A DNA stretch of 64,000 nt from Pleomorphomonas sp. (lineage in GTDB: Bacteria; Pseudomonadota; Alphaproteobacteria; Rhizobiales; Pleomorphomonadaceae): positions 1 to 64,000 of the forward strand of contig JAUVXG010000004.1 in assembly GCA_030603685.1 (NCBI GenBank), written 5' to 3'. This document shows, piece by piece, positions 19,181 to 28,528 of the stretch. Position 1 is the stretch's first letter; every line of letters starts with the position of its first letter. Under the pieces are notes generated by a model. That model did no database searches. It had not been told where the DNA came from and saw nothing but the letters and a program-made list of their open reading frames with translations. The translations under genes were made by a program, and so were the position numbers.

Positions 19181-19905
19181 TCTGACAGTTCCTCGACATC
19201 GGCGGCAAAGATGTAGCCACCACCCCATACGGTCTTGATCAGTTCGGGATTCTTCGGGTCGATCTCGATCTTCTTGCGCAGCCGGCTCACCTGGTTGTCG
19301 ATCGAGCGATCGAAGATCTGAGGCGTTCGCCCTGAGGTGAGATCCATCAGTTGATCGCGATTGAGAACCATGTTGGGGCGCTTCAGGAACGCCGTGAGCA
19401 ACTGGAACTCGGCCGTCGATAGCGGCAGCGCCACGCCGTCGCCGCCGACCAGTTCGCGACGGCGCGCATCGAGCACGAAACGGTCGAACTTCAGTCGTCG
19501 GGACTCCAGGGGATCCCGGGGCTTGGGCACGGCCTGCGTCCGTCGCAAGACCGCGCGGATGCGTGCCAACAGCTCGCGCGGATTGAACGGTTTGGTGACG
19601 TAGTCGTCGGCGCCGATTTCCAGGCCGACGACCCGATCGGTATCCTCGGCCATGGCGGTGAGCAGGATCACCGGTGTATCCGAGCTCTCGCGCAGGAAGC
19701 GACACAGGCTGAGGCCGTCCTCGCCCGGCATCATGATGTCGAGCACCACGAGGTCGACCGCGGCCGCCTTCAGCGCCTTGCGCGCCGCGGCGGCGTTCTC
19801 CGACGTCGTGACGCGAAAGCCGTTCTTCAGAAGATAGCGGCCGATGAGGTCTCGGATCTCGCGATGGTCGTCGACCACAAGGATATGGGGCTGAGGCTCG
19901 GTCAT
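19177..19905 (-). CDS. OmpR-family response regulator
   Basis: LVVDDHREIRDLIGRYL, DLVVLDIMMPGEDGL, C-terminal Trans_reg_C. Confidence 0.92.
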   Translation of the reverse strand: MTEPQPHILVVDDHREIRDLIGRYLLKNGFRVTTSENAAAARKALKAAAVDLVVLDIMMPGEDGLSLCRFLRESSDTPVILLTAMAEDTDRVVGLEIGADDYVTKPFNPRELLARIRAVLRRTQAVPKPRDPLESRRLKFDRFVLDARRRELVGGDGVALPLSTAEFQLLTAFLKRPNMVLNRDQLMDLTSGRTPQIFDRSIDNQVSRLRKKIEIDPKNPELIKTVWGGGYIFAADVEELSE

Positions 19906-20127
19906 GTCAGATACTCGAACGTTCCATTTCCCAAGGATAGCGATCCGCGAAAAGGATACCAAAGGAAATGGTATCAAGATGTATCACTCGGCAGCGAGGT
20001 TACGCCTCAATACAACCGGGCCCTTTCCGGGCGAATTTGCGCGACAATTGCTCCCTATGTTGAACCTGCCGCCGACGGGAACCCCCTTCATGCCGTGGGC
20101 GGAACGGACACATAAGGAGAAGCTCCC

Positions 20128-20688
20128 GTGAAAGCGCTCACACTCGCCACAATTTCCGCCCTCTCGGTCATCACCGTCGGCACCGCTGCCTTCGCCGCCG
20201 GCCCCGGCATGGGTCCGATGGGCTTCGGCCCGTCGGGTGGACCGATGAAACTCTTCGCCGAGGCCGACACCAACAAGGATGGCAAGGTCGACGCCGCGGA
20301 GTTCACTGCCTACCGCGACAAGATGTTCGCCGATGCCAACAGCGACGGCAAGGATGGCGTGACCATCCAGGAGTTCGAGCCCTGGTTCTGGCAGCAGCAC
20401 CGCGAGATGATGGTGCGCGCCTTCCAGCGCCTTGATGCCGACGGCGACGGCCAGATCACCAAGGCCGAGGTGGACACGGCCGGCGACCACATGCTGAACC
20501 GCTTCGACCGCAACAACGACGGTGTCCTGTCGGCTGAAGACAGGCCGAACCGCGGCGGCGGCTGGGGACGCGACGGCAAGCATGGCCGCCACCACGGGCA
20601 AGGCATGATGAGGAACTGGATGGGTCAGGGCCCCGGCCCGGTCCAGGATGCGCCCGACGACGAGACGCCGACGGACGACGCCAACTGA
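20128..20688 (+). CDS. exported EF-hand calcium-binding protein
   Basis: Signal peptide; four EF loops DTNKDGKVDAAEF, DANSDGKDGVTIQEF, DADGDGQITKAEV, DRNNDGVLSAED. Confidence 0.9.
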   Translation: MKALTLATISALSVITVGTAAFAAGPGMGPMGFGPSGGPMKLFAEADTNKDGKVDAAEFTAYRDKMFADANSDGKDGVTIQEFEPWFWQQHREMMVRAFQRLDADGDGQITKAEVDTAGDHMLNRFDRNNDGVLSAEDRPNRGGGWGRDGKHGRHHGQGMMRNWMGQGPGPVQDAPDDETPTDDAN

Positions 20689-20718
20689 GCCCAACACGGC
20701 CAAGCACCGATCTTGATG

Positions 20719-20745
20719 GCCGCCCTCTCCGGAGGGCGGCTTTTC
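20719..20745 (+). terminator. intrinsic terminator of the EF-hand gene
   Basis: GCCGCCCTCTCCGGAGGGCGGC followed by TTTT. Confidence 0.8.
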
Positions 20746-20750
20746 CGTCT

Positions 20751-21815
20751 TCAGTCCCGGTCGATGATCAGGAGATCATCCTTCTTGAAGGAAACGGCGG
20801 CCGGCATGCCGACCTTCGGCAAGTCGAGCGCCGGATCGTTGAAGATATCGAGCGATACCCTCGCCTCCCGGAGCTTCACCCGCACGCGGATCACCGCGCC
20901 AAGGAAGGAGACCTCCTCGACCGTGCCGGTCAGGACGTTGCGGTCGCCATCGCCGCCGCCGAGCGACAGTGCTTCCGGTCTCAAGGCGACCGTTGCTCCG
21001 TCGGCGATGCCGTAGGCGGAGATGTCGCGCGCCGTCACCACCGGCTGACCATCGATCGATACGCGACCGGCCACCGGATCGACGACGCGTGCCTCGAACA
21101 GGTTCAGCGTGCCAACAAAGCTCGCCACGAAACGCGTCGCCGGGTTGTTGTAGATCTCGGACGGCGTACCGACCTGATCGGCGCGCCCCTGGTTCATCAC
21201 CACGATGCGGTCGGAGATGGATAGCGCCTCCTCCTGATCATGCGTGACGAAAACCGTGGTGATGCCCAGTTCGCGCTGCAGTGCGCGGATTTCCTCGCGC
21301 AGGGATACGCGGATCTTGGCGTCAAGCGCCGACAGCGGCTCGTCGAGCAGCAGAACTTGCGGCTTGATCGCCAGGGCGCGGGCGAGCGCCACGCGCTGCT
21401 GCTGGCCGCCGGAAAGCTGGTAGGGGTAGCGATCGCCAAGATCCGGCAACTTGATCAGTTCCAGCAACTCGGCGACACGCGCGTCGATCTCGCCCCGCTC
21501 TTTGCCGGCGATCTTCAGCCCGAAACCGATGTTGCCGGCAACCGTCAGGTTGGGAAACAGCGCGTAGGCCTGGAACACCATGCCGACGTTGCGTTTGGCC
21601 GGCGGGAGGTTGGTCATTTCGACGCCGCCGACATGCAACGAGCCCGAGGTCGCGGTCTCGAAGCCGGCTATCATCCTGAGGATGGTGGTCTTGCCGCACC
21701 CGGACGGGCCGAGAAAGGAGATGAACTCCCCCTTCTCGATGGAAAGACTGAAGTCATGGACCACGGTGTTCGGACCGAAGGACTTCCTGAGGTGACTGAT
21801 TTCGATGAACGACAT
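20751..21815 (-). CDS. ABC transporter ATP-binding protein (PotA/FbpC-like)
   Basis: Walker A GPSGCGKTT, LSGGQQQRVALARAL, TOBE region. Confidence 0.9.
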   Translation of the reverse strand: MSFIEISHLRKSFGPNTVVHDFSLSIEKGEFISFLGPSGCGKTTILRMIAGFETATSGSLHVGGVEMTNLPPAKRNVGMVFQAYALFPNLTVAGNIGFGLKIAGKERGEIDARVAELLELIKLPDLGDRYPYQLSGGQQQRVALARALAIKPQVLLLDEPLSALDAKIRVSLREEIRALQRELGITTVFVTHDQEEALSISDRIVVMNQGRADQVGTPSEIYNNPATRFVASFVGTLNLFEARVVDPVAGRVSIDGQPVVTARDISAYGIADGATVALRPEALSLGGGDGDRNVLTGTVEEVSFLGAVIRVRVKLREARVSLDIFNDPALDLPKVGMPAAVSFKKDDLLIIDRD

Positions 21816-21846
21816 CGGGAGTTCCGTGCGTGAAGCGGCTGGCCGG

Positions 21847-22629
21847 TCAGGGGTGTGCCGCGACCGCGTTGCGGGAAATGACCTGGATGATGCCCATGCA
21901 GGCCCAGGTGATCATGAAGGCCATGCAGGCAAGTGCCGCCGGCTCGTAGGCGCGATTGGCGCCGATGAGCTGGAGGTAGGGGCCGAAGGCCGGCCGATTG
22001 AGAAGGCTGGCGAAGGTGAACTCGCCGATGACGATGGCAAAGGTCAGGAAGGAGCCCGACAGCATGGCCGACCGAATATTGGGAAGGATGATCCGCCAGA
22101 TGATGGTGCCGGACGAAGCGCCCAGGCTTTCCGCCGCCTCGGTCAGCGTCCTGACGTCGATGGCGCGAAGGCCCGTTTCGATCGAGCGGTACATGTAGGG
22201 CAAGGCCAGCGTCACATAGCCGCAGGTCAGCAGGAAGTTGGTGCTGAGCGTCGAGTTGGTGAGCGGCAGGATGCTCGAGGAGTTGTAGAGGCGGAGGTAG
22301 CCGAAGACGATGACGATGGCAGGCACCACCAGCGGCAGCAGCGTCACGAATTCGACGAAGGGCCGCAGCTTCCTCAGTCGCAGCTCGACGAAATAGGCCA
22401 TGGGTACGATGATCGCCATGCCGAAGATGATGGTCACCACCGCGAGACCGACCGAGAAGGTGAAAGACGACTGAAACTGAGGATCGGCCAGCACGACGCG
22501 ATAGGCTTCGAAGCTGTAGACGCCGCGAAGCTTTCTCAGCGAGAACTCGAAAGTGGCTGCGAGCGGCACCACGAAATACAGCGTGCCGATCAGGATGGCG
22601 ATCCAGTGACCAAGGCGGTTGGTCTTCAT
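21847..22629 (-). CDS. ABC transporter permease
   Basis: BPD permease EAA loop EAAESLGASSGTIIWRIILP. Confidence 0.88.
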   Translation of the reverse strand: MKTNRLGHWIAILIGTLYFVVPLAATFEFSLRKLRGVYSFEAYRVVLADPQFQSSFTFSVGLAVVTIIFGMAIIVPMAYFVELRLRKLRPFVEFVTLLPLVVPAIVIVFGYLRLYNSSSILPLTNSTLSTNFLLTCGYVTLALPYMYRSIETGLRAIDVRTLTEAAESLGASSGTIIWRIILPNIRSAMLSGSFLTFAIVIGEFTFASLLNRPAFGPYLQLIGANRAYEPAALACMAFMITWACMGIIQVISRNAVAAHP

Positions 22630-23507
22630 TTGAGCCACCTTTCACTGCGCACGCGAAGCAGGATGTAGCAGAGGTTGGAAAGACCGGTGATGACGATCAT
22701 GCCGAAGGCGATGGCGTAGCCGAGGTTCTGGTCGTGCAGCACGTCGCCGCGGATCTGCGCGTAGAGCAGGATGGTAACGATGTTGAGCGACGAGCCGGTC
22801 AGCGCATAGGCCGTGGCGATGGCGCCGAAGGCATTGGCAAAGAGGAGCAGCGCCGCGCCCAGGAAACTCGGCAGCAACACCGGGCCGGCAATGTGTCGCC
22901 AGTATTGCCAGTTGGACGCGCCCAGAATGGTGGCGGCCTCGCGCCACTCTTTTCGAAGGCCCTCGATGGCCGGAGTGACGATCAGCACCATGAGCGGGAT
23001 CTGGAAATAGAGATAGGTGAGCGTCAACCCCCAGAAGGACAGAAGATTGAAGCCCTGGGCGTAGATGTTGAGGCCGAACACCGACGACAGGAACAGCGTG
23101 ACCAACCCCTGCCGGCCGAGCGTCGCCAGAAAGGCGAAGGCGAGGGGTACGCCGGCAAACTGCGAGGCGACGCCGGAAAAGGTCATGATGGTCGGTCGGA
23201 TCCAGCGCGGCAGCCCGCCGGATACCGCGGCGTAGGCGATGAAGGCACCGATCGCCGCGCCGATCACCGCCGAGGCGACCGAAACCTTGATGGAGATCCA
23301 GTAGGAAGCCAGGATGGTCGGGGTCCAGAGCTTGCCGAGGTTGGCAAGCGTGAAGCCGCCATCGTTGTCCTGAAACGCGCCGACCACCAGAAACAGGGTC
23401 GGCAGGATCAGGAACAGCAGGGCGAAGAGCATGAAGGGCGTGACGCCGACGACGGCCCAGGGCACACGCGGGCGGGGAAGACTGGCAGACGAAGCGTTGG
23501 AAGCCAT
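22626..23507 (-). CDS. ABC transporter permease
   Basis: BPD permease EAA-like loop REAATILGASNWQYWRHIAGPVLLP; overlaps downstream permease. Confidence 0.88.
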   Translation of the reverse strand: MASNASSASLPRPRVPWAVVGVTPFMLFALLFLILPTLFLVVGAFQDNDGGFTLANLGKLWTPTILASYWISIKVSVASAVIGAAIGAFIAYAAVSGGLPRWIRPTIMTFSGVASQFAGVPLAFAFLATLGRQGLVTLFLSSVFGLNIYAQGFNLLSFWGLTLTYLYFQIPLMVLIVTPAIEGLRKEWREAATILGASNWQYWRHIAGPVLLPSFLGAALLLFANAFGAIATAYALTGSSLNIVTILLYAQIRGDVLHDQNLGYAIAFGMIVITGLSNLCYILLRVRSERWLK

Positions 23508-23540
23508 GCTGTTTGCTATCCGGATCGACGATCGCGGAAA

Positions 23541-23570
23541 ACCGCCCTCCGACGCGTGTCGGAGGGCGGT
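23541..23570 (-). terminator. intra-operon hairpin between substrate-binding protein and permease genes
   Basis: ACCGCCCTCCGAC-GCGT-GTCGGAGGGCGGT, 13-bp perfect stem; no strong U tract. Confidence 0.6.
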
Positions 23571-23612
23571 ACCGGGATTAGGGACAGGCGGCCTTGAGGG
23601 CCGCGCCGGGCC

Positions 23613-24716
23613 TTACTGAACGTCGGCTCCGACGACGCTGTCCCAGTTCTTGGTAATGGTTTCCTTGTAGGCCGCCTGCTCGTCGAGCGTCGGGAAGATG
23701 GCGTTGGCGTAGGCCTCGGCCGGCGGCAGCTTGTCGAGCAGCTCCTGCGGAACCTTGCCGTTCTTGGCGAGGTCGTTGAAGCGGATCGGATGGCAGTAGC
23801 CCTTCAGCCAGCCGAGCTGACCTTCATCCGAATAAAGATACTCCATCCACAGCTTGGCGGCATTGGGATGCGGCGCGTAGGCGGAGATCGCCTGGACGTA
23901 GACGCCGGCGAGCACGCCGGTCTTCGGCACAACGACGTCGATCGGCGGGTTGCCGGCCAGCGTATCGCGCCAGGACAGGAGGTTGTAGTCCCAAGCGGCG
24001 ACGATCGGCGTCGTGCCCTGGGCGAGCGAAGCCGACTTGCCGATCACCGGCACGAAGTTGCCCTTGGCGACGACGTCCTTGAAGAAGCCGAGACCGGCCT
24101 CGCCCGCCTTGGCGACATCGCCGCCGGCAGCCGACAGGCCCGACGCGAAGACGGCCGAAATGGCCTGCGACGAGGCGCGCGGATCGCCGGCCAGCGCCAC
24201 GGCATTGGCAAGCTCCGGCTTCAGGAGGTCGGCCCAATCGGCCGGGCTATCCTTGATGAGATCCTTGTTGATGCCGAAGGACATGACGCCATAGTAGTCG
24301 CCATACCAATAGCCCTCGGCGTCCTTGGCGCTGTCGGGAATGGTATCCCAGGTCGCGACCTTGTAGGGCTGCAGCAGGCCTTCGGCCTTGGCGGACGGAC
24401 CGAAGCTGAGACCGACGTCGATCACGTCGGGCGCCTGATCGCCGGTGTTGCCCTTGTTGGCCTTGATCGCCTCGATCTCGTCGCCGGAGCCGGCGTCGGG
24501 ATTGAGCTCGTTGACCTCGAGGCCGTACTTGGCCTTGAAGCCCTCGATGACAGCGCCATAGCCGCACCAATCATGCGGCAGGGCAATGGTGGTCAGCTTG
24601 CCTTCGGCCTTGGCAGCGGCGACAAGCTCTTCCATCGAAGCGGCGAATGCCGGCGCGGAAGCGCACAGAACGGCCTGCGCGGCGATGGTCGACGCGAGAA
24701 ACAGCTTGAAAGACAT
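23613..24716 (-). CDS. ABC transporter substrate-binding protein (type 1, PotD/AfuA-like)
   Basis: Signal peptide ...APAFAASMEELVAAAKAEGKLTTIALPHDWCGYG. Confidence 0.85.
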   Translation of the reverse strand: MSFKLFLASTIAAQAVLCASAPAFAASMEELVAAAKAEGKLTTIALPHDWCGYGAVIEGFKAKYGLEVNELNPDAGSGDEIEAIKANKGNTGDQAPDVIDVGLSFGPSAKAEGLLQPYKVATWDTIPDSAKDAEGYWYGDYYGVMSFGINKDLIKDSPADWADLLKPELANAVALAGDPRASSQAISAVFASGLSAAGGDVAKAGEAGLGFFKDVVAKGNFVPVIGKSASLAQGTTPIVAAWDYNLLSWRDTLAGNPPIDVVVPKTGVLAGVYVQAISAYAPHPNAAKLWMEYLYSDEGQLGWLKGYCHPIRFNDLAKNGKVPQELLDKLPPAEAYANAIFPTLDEQAAYKETITKNWDSVVGADVQ

Positions 24717-24986
24717 GACGGTTCCCCTGTTTGCCGGGCGCCCCGGCACCCGGATTTCCCACTCTTCGGCAACGCCTCGCGTCCGCTCCAGCAGGGAAAC
24801 GGGCAAGGTCTGCGCGTTCTAGATGACGCACCGATCCGGGATGCCGCGAGCGGTCTCAGAAAGGTTCGCCGTCTCCGCGTTCTTCGTTACCTGAGTTATA
24901 TGACAGTTTGTTGTGCGTGCCGTCAATTCGCCCAGTCCGTTCGGGACGTTGCGTTTTTCGCCGCCTAAGAGCTTTCTTCTTTCCGC

Positions 24987-25928
24987 TCAGTAGCCTTTGT
25001 GACGATCCACGAGATGACGGAGCGGCCGGCCGGCTTCGTAGGCTGCGATCTCCCCGATCACATAGCGGCTGAGCGCCACCGGATCGCTCTCGGCGGCGAC
25101 ATGAGGCGTCAGGAAAAGGTTGGGTGCTTGCCAGAGCGGGCTTTCGGGCTGCAATGGTTCGGTGGCGAAGACATCGAGGCTGGCGCCCTTCACCCGACCA
25201 TCGCGCAAGGCTTCGACGAGGTCCGCCTCCACCAGCGACCGACCACGGCCGGCGTTGAGAATGACCGGCCCGCCGAGCGGGCCATCCTTGGCCAATGCGT
25301 CGATGACGGCGCGATCGATCAGGTTCTCCGTCTCCGCCGTCAGCGGCAGCAGCGACACGAGAATGTCCGTGCGAGCAAGGAAGGGCGCAAGCCCGTCCTT
25401 GCCATGGAAGCAATCGACGCCATCCAACCGCTTTTCGGTCCGACTCCAACCGGCAACCTGAAAGCCAAGTGCCAGCAGGGCCTGGGCGGCATCCCGCCCC
25501 AGCTCACCCAGCCCCATGATACCGACACGCACGGCCCCGGCAGCCCACTGACGGAGCGGCTTCCAGCTGCCAGCTGCCTGCGCCGCCGCATAGTGCAGAT
25601 GGCGGCGGTGATGCAGGAGGACGTTGAGCACGACCCACTCGGTCATTCTGCCGGTGAGATCGGGATCGACGATGCGGACGACCGGAAGATCGGGCAGATC
25701 CGGGTCCGTTGTGAGGTGGTCGACACCGGCGCCGAGCGAGAAGATGGCCTCGAGATTTGGGAAAGTCTTGAGATAGCCGGGCACAGGCTTCCAGACGAGG
25801 GCATAGCGAACGTCGGCCGGCTCGAAATCATCCCCGGGCAATACCACCTTGCGCTCGGGAGCCGTCTCCCGCAGGGCATGGATCCAATGATCGGGCTTCC
25901 AACCCTGAACGGAGACAAGAATGGTCAT
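24987..25928 (-). CDS. ghrA: glyoxylate/hydroxypyruvate reductase A-like D-2-hydroxyacid dehydrogenase
   Basis: GVDHL, VGIMGLGELGRDAAQALLALGFQVAGWSRT, ILNAGRGRSLVEADL. Confidence 0.85.
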   Translation of the reverse strand: MTILVSVQGWKPDHWIHALRETAPERKVVLPGDDFEPADVRYALVWKPVPGYLKTFPNLEAIFSLGAGVDHLTTDPDLPDLPVVRIVDPDLTGRMTEWVVLNVLLHHRRHLHYAAAQAAGSWKPLRQWAAGAVRVGIMGLGELGRDAAQALLALGFQVAGWSRTEKRLDGVDCFHGKDGLAPFLARTDILVSLLPLTAETENLIDRAVIDALAKDGPLGGPVILNAGRGRSLVEADLVEALRDGRVKGASLDVFATEPLQPESPLWQAPNLFLTPHVAAESDPVALSRYVIGEIAAYEAGRPLRHLVDRHKGY

Positions 25929-26115
25929 GGCGATTCCCGAATGGAGCAAGTTTCTCACACTGCCCGGCCCGGGTGCGAGAAGGCAAGCCACGCCCTCGTG
26001 TCATCCGTATGCGTTTGCGCGGATATGCGGATATGAAGTGTCCGCAGCCCCTACCGGCCCTCTGCCCGGATGGTCGCTATTGACGGAAATAGCTGCCGTG
26101 CGTATCTGACTTTTC

Positions 26116-26634
26116 ATGTCAACACGTCCCCTCGTCATCCTCCCGGCCCCACTGCTTCGCCAGACTTCCGCGCCCGTCGCGCGCGTCGACGATGGCGTTC
26201 GCAAGCTCGCCGAAGACATGCTCGAAACCATGTACGCCGCGCCCGGCATCGGGCTTGCCGCCGTGCAGGTTGGCGAGATGAATCGCCTTATCACCATCGA
26301 CGTCTCGCACGATGAGGACGCCAAGGAGCCGCGCGTCTTCATCAATCCGGAAATTCTCTGGAAGTCCGAGGAACTGTCGGTCTACGAGGAGGGCTGTCTG
26401 TCGATCCCCGACTATTACGAGGAAGTCGAGCGTCCGGCCAAGATCCGTGTCCGCTACACCAACCTCGCGGGAGAGCCGGAGGAGCTGGAAGCCGACGGCC
26501 TGCTCGCCACCTGCCTGCAGCACGAGATCGACCATCTCGACGGCGTGCTCTTCATCGACCATATCTCCAAGCTGAAGCGCGACCGCGTCACCAAAAAGTT
26601 CGTCAAGGCGGCCAAGGAAAAGGCGCGCATTTAG
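26116..26634 (+). CDS. def: peptide deformylase
   Basis: [35 protein letters not shown]. Confidence 0.97.
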   Translation: MSTRPLVILPAPLLRQTSAPVARVDDGVRKLAEDMLETMYAAPGIGLAAVQVGEMNRLITIDVSHDEDAKEPRVFINPEILWKSEELSVYEEGCLSIPDYYEEVERPAKIRVRYTNLAGEPEELEADGLLATCLQHEIDHLDGVLFIDHISKLKRDRVTKKFVKAAKEKARI

Positions 26635-26798
26635 CCAGCCTCAATCGCCGGCGAGGCTCCGCCCCTTGGCTTTCGCGCTCCGCGCGGGCGCCGCTTGGCG
26701 CCGGAAGCCGCTTTCGCTGCTTCACGCGGTCCCCAATGCTTGACGCGGCCATCCGCATGGTATGAAACGCCGGGCAGAACAACTGCCGCAGGATCGCC

Positions 26799-27731
26799 AT
26801 GCCGCTCAAGGTCGTCTTCATGGGAACGCCCGACTTCTCGGTGCCGGTGCTCGACGCCGTCGTCGGAGCGGGACACGAGGTCGTGGCTGCCTATACGCGC
26901 GCTCCGAAGCCAGCCGGACGTGGCATGGAGCTGCGCCGCTCTCCGGTGCATGCGCGCGCCGACGCGCTGGGCATCCCGGTGCTGACACCGAAGACGCTGA
27001 GAAACGAGGAGGCTCAGGCCACCTTCGCCTCCCATGGCGCCGACGTCGCCGTTGTCGTCGCCTACGGCCTCATCCTGCCGAAGCCGGTGCTCGATGCGCC
27101 TCGCTTCCATTGCCTCAACCTGCATGCCTCGCTGCTGCCGCGCTGGCGCGGCGCGGCGCCGATCAATCGTGCCGTCATGGCCGGCGATCCGGAGTCCGGC
27201 GTCATGGTCATGAAGATGGAAGAAGGGCTCGACACCGGCCCGGTGGCGCTGACGGCACGCGTCGTTATAGGCCCCGACGTGACGGCCGGCGAGCTGCATG
27301 ACGCTTTGTCACCAACCGGCGCCGCCTTGATGGCCGAGGCCCTCGCTAAGATCGAGGATGGCTCGATCTCCTTCACCCCTCAGGGCGACGACGGCGTCAC
27401 CTACGCGTCCAAGATCACCAACGAGGAGACCCGTGTCGACTGGCGGCTGACAGCCGCGGCGGTGCACGACCATGTGCGCGGTCTTTCGCCCTTCCCCGGC
27501 GCCTGGTTCGCCGCCGATCTCGGCAAAGGCGAGGAGCGGGTGAAACTCCTCCGGAGCGAGAGGGCCGCGGGAACGGGCCAGCCCGGAGTGCTGCTGTCCA
27601 CCGATGGTGTCATCGCCTGCGGCGAAGGCGCGGTACGTCTCGTCAACGTCCAGCGGGCCGGCTCCAAGGCGATGTCCTTCGCCGACTTCGCACGCGGCGC
27701 GCGCCTTGCGCCCGGTTTCAGGTTCGGCTGA
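26799..27731 (+). CDS. fmt: methionyl-tRNA formyltransferase
   Basis: VVFMGTPDFSVPVLDAV, LNLHASLLPRWRGAAPINRAVMAGDPESGV. Confidence 0.97.
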   Translation: MPLKVVFMGTPDFSVPVLDAVVGAGHEVVAAYTRAPKPAGRGMELRRSPVHARADALGIPVLTPKTLRNEEAQATFASHGADVAVVVAYGLILPKPVLDAPRFHCLNLHASLLPRWRGAAPINRAVMAGDPESGVMVMKMEEGLDTGPVALTARVVIGPDVTAGELHDALSPTGAALMAEALAKIEDGSISFTPQGDDGVTYASKITNEETRVDWRLTAAAVHDHVRGLSPFPGAWFAADLGKGEERVKLLRSERAAGTGQPGVLLSTDGVIACGEGAVRLVNVQRAGSKAMSFADFARGARLAPGFRFG

Positions 27732-27736
27732 CCGCC

Positions 27737-28474
27737 ATGCCGCGCTACCGAATGCTCATCGAATATGACGGCACCGCCTTTTCCGGCTGGCAATCGCAGG
27801 CCGAAGGGACCGGCGTTCAGGACTACCTGCAGCGGGCGATCTTCGGGTTCGCCGGCGAAAGGGTTGTTCTCAAGGGTGCCGGCAGGACCGATGCCGGCGT
27901 TCACGCCCTCGGCCAAGTCTGCCATTTCGACATCGGCAAGACGTTGCGCACCGATACCATACGCGATGCCGGCAACGTTCACCTGAGGCCGCACGCCATC
28001 ACCATCGTGTCCGCCGAAGAGGTGCCGGAGAGTTTCGACGCTCGCTTTTCGGCGGTGAAACGTCACTATCGGTATCGCGTCTTCGCGCGACGGGCCCCGC
28101 CGACGCTGGAGCGCCACCTCGTCTGGCACGTCCACGCGCCGCTCGACGTCGAGCGCATGGCGGATGCCGCCAAGGTCCTGCTCGGCCGGCACGACTTCAC
28201 CACCTTCCGCTCCTCGGACTGCCAGTCGAAGAGCCCGGTCAAGACGCTCGATCAGCTCGATGTGGTCGTAGCGGACGGAGAAATCCACTTTCTGGTCTCG
28301 GCGCGCTCGTTCCTGCACAATCAGGTTCGGTCGATGGTCGGAGGGCTCAGAAAGGTCGGCGACGGTCGCTGGACGGCGGCCGATCTCAAGGCCTCGCTGG
28401 ACGCCGCCGATCGCCGCGCGTGCGCACCGGTGGCCCCGCCCGAGGGGCTTTGCCTGATGCGGGTCGACTACTGA
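27737..28474 (+). CDS. truA: tRNA pseudouridine(38-40) synthase
   Basis: IEYDGTAFSGWQSQ, GAGRTDAGVHALGQV, SFLHNQVRSMVG. Confidence 0.96.
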   Translation: MPRYRMLIEYDGTAFSGWQSQAEGTGVQDYLQRAIFGFAGERVVLKGAGRTDAGVHALGQVCHFDIGKTLRTDTIRDAGNVHLRPHAITIVSAEEVPESFDARFSAVKRHYRYRVFARRAPPTLERHLVWHVHAPLDVERMADAAKVLLGRHDFTTFRSSDCQSKSPVKTLDQLDVVVADGEIHFLVSARSFLHNQVRSMVGGLRKVGDGRWTAADLKASLDAADRRACAPVAPPEGLCLMRVDY

Positions 28475-28528
28475 GAGAAAGGCGGGAAGTTTCCTCCCCG
28501 CCCCATCGAACTCAACCGCTCACCCGGC

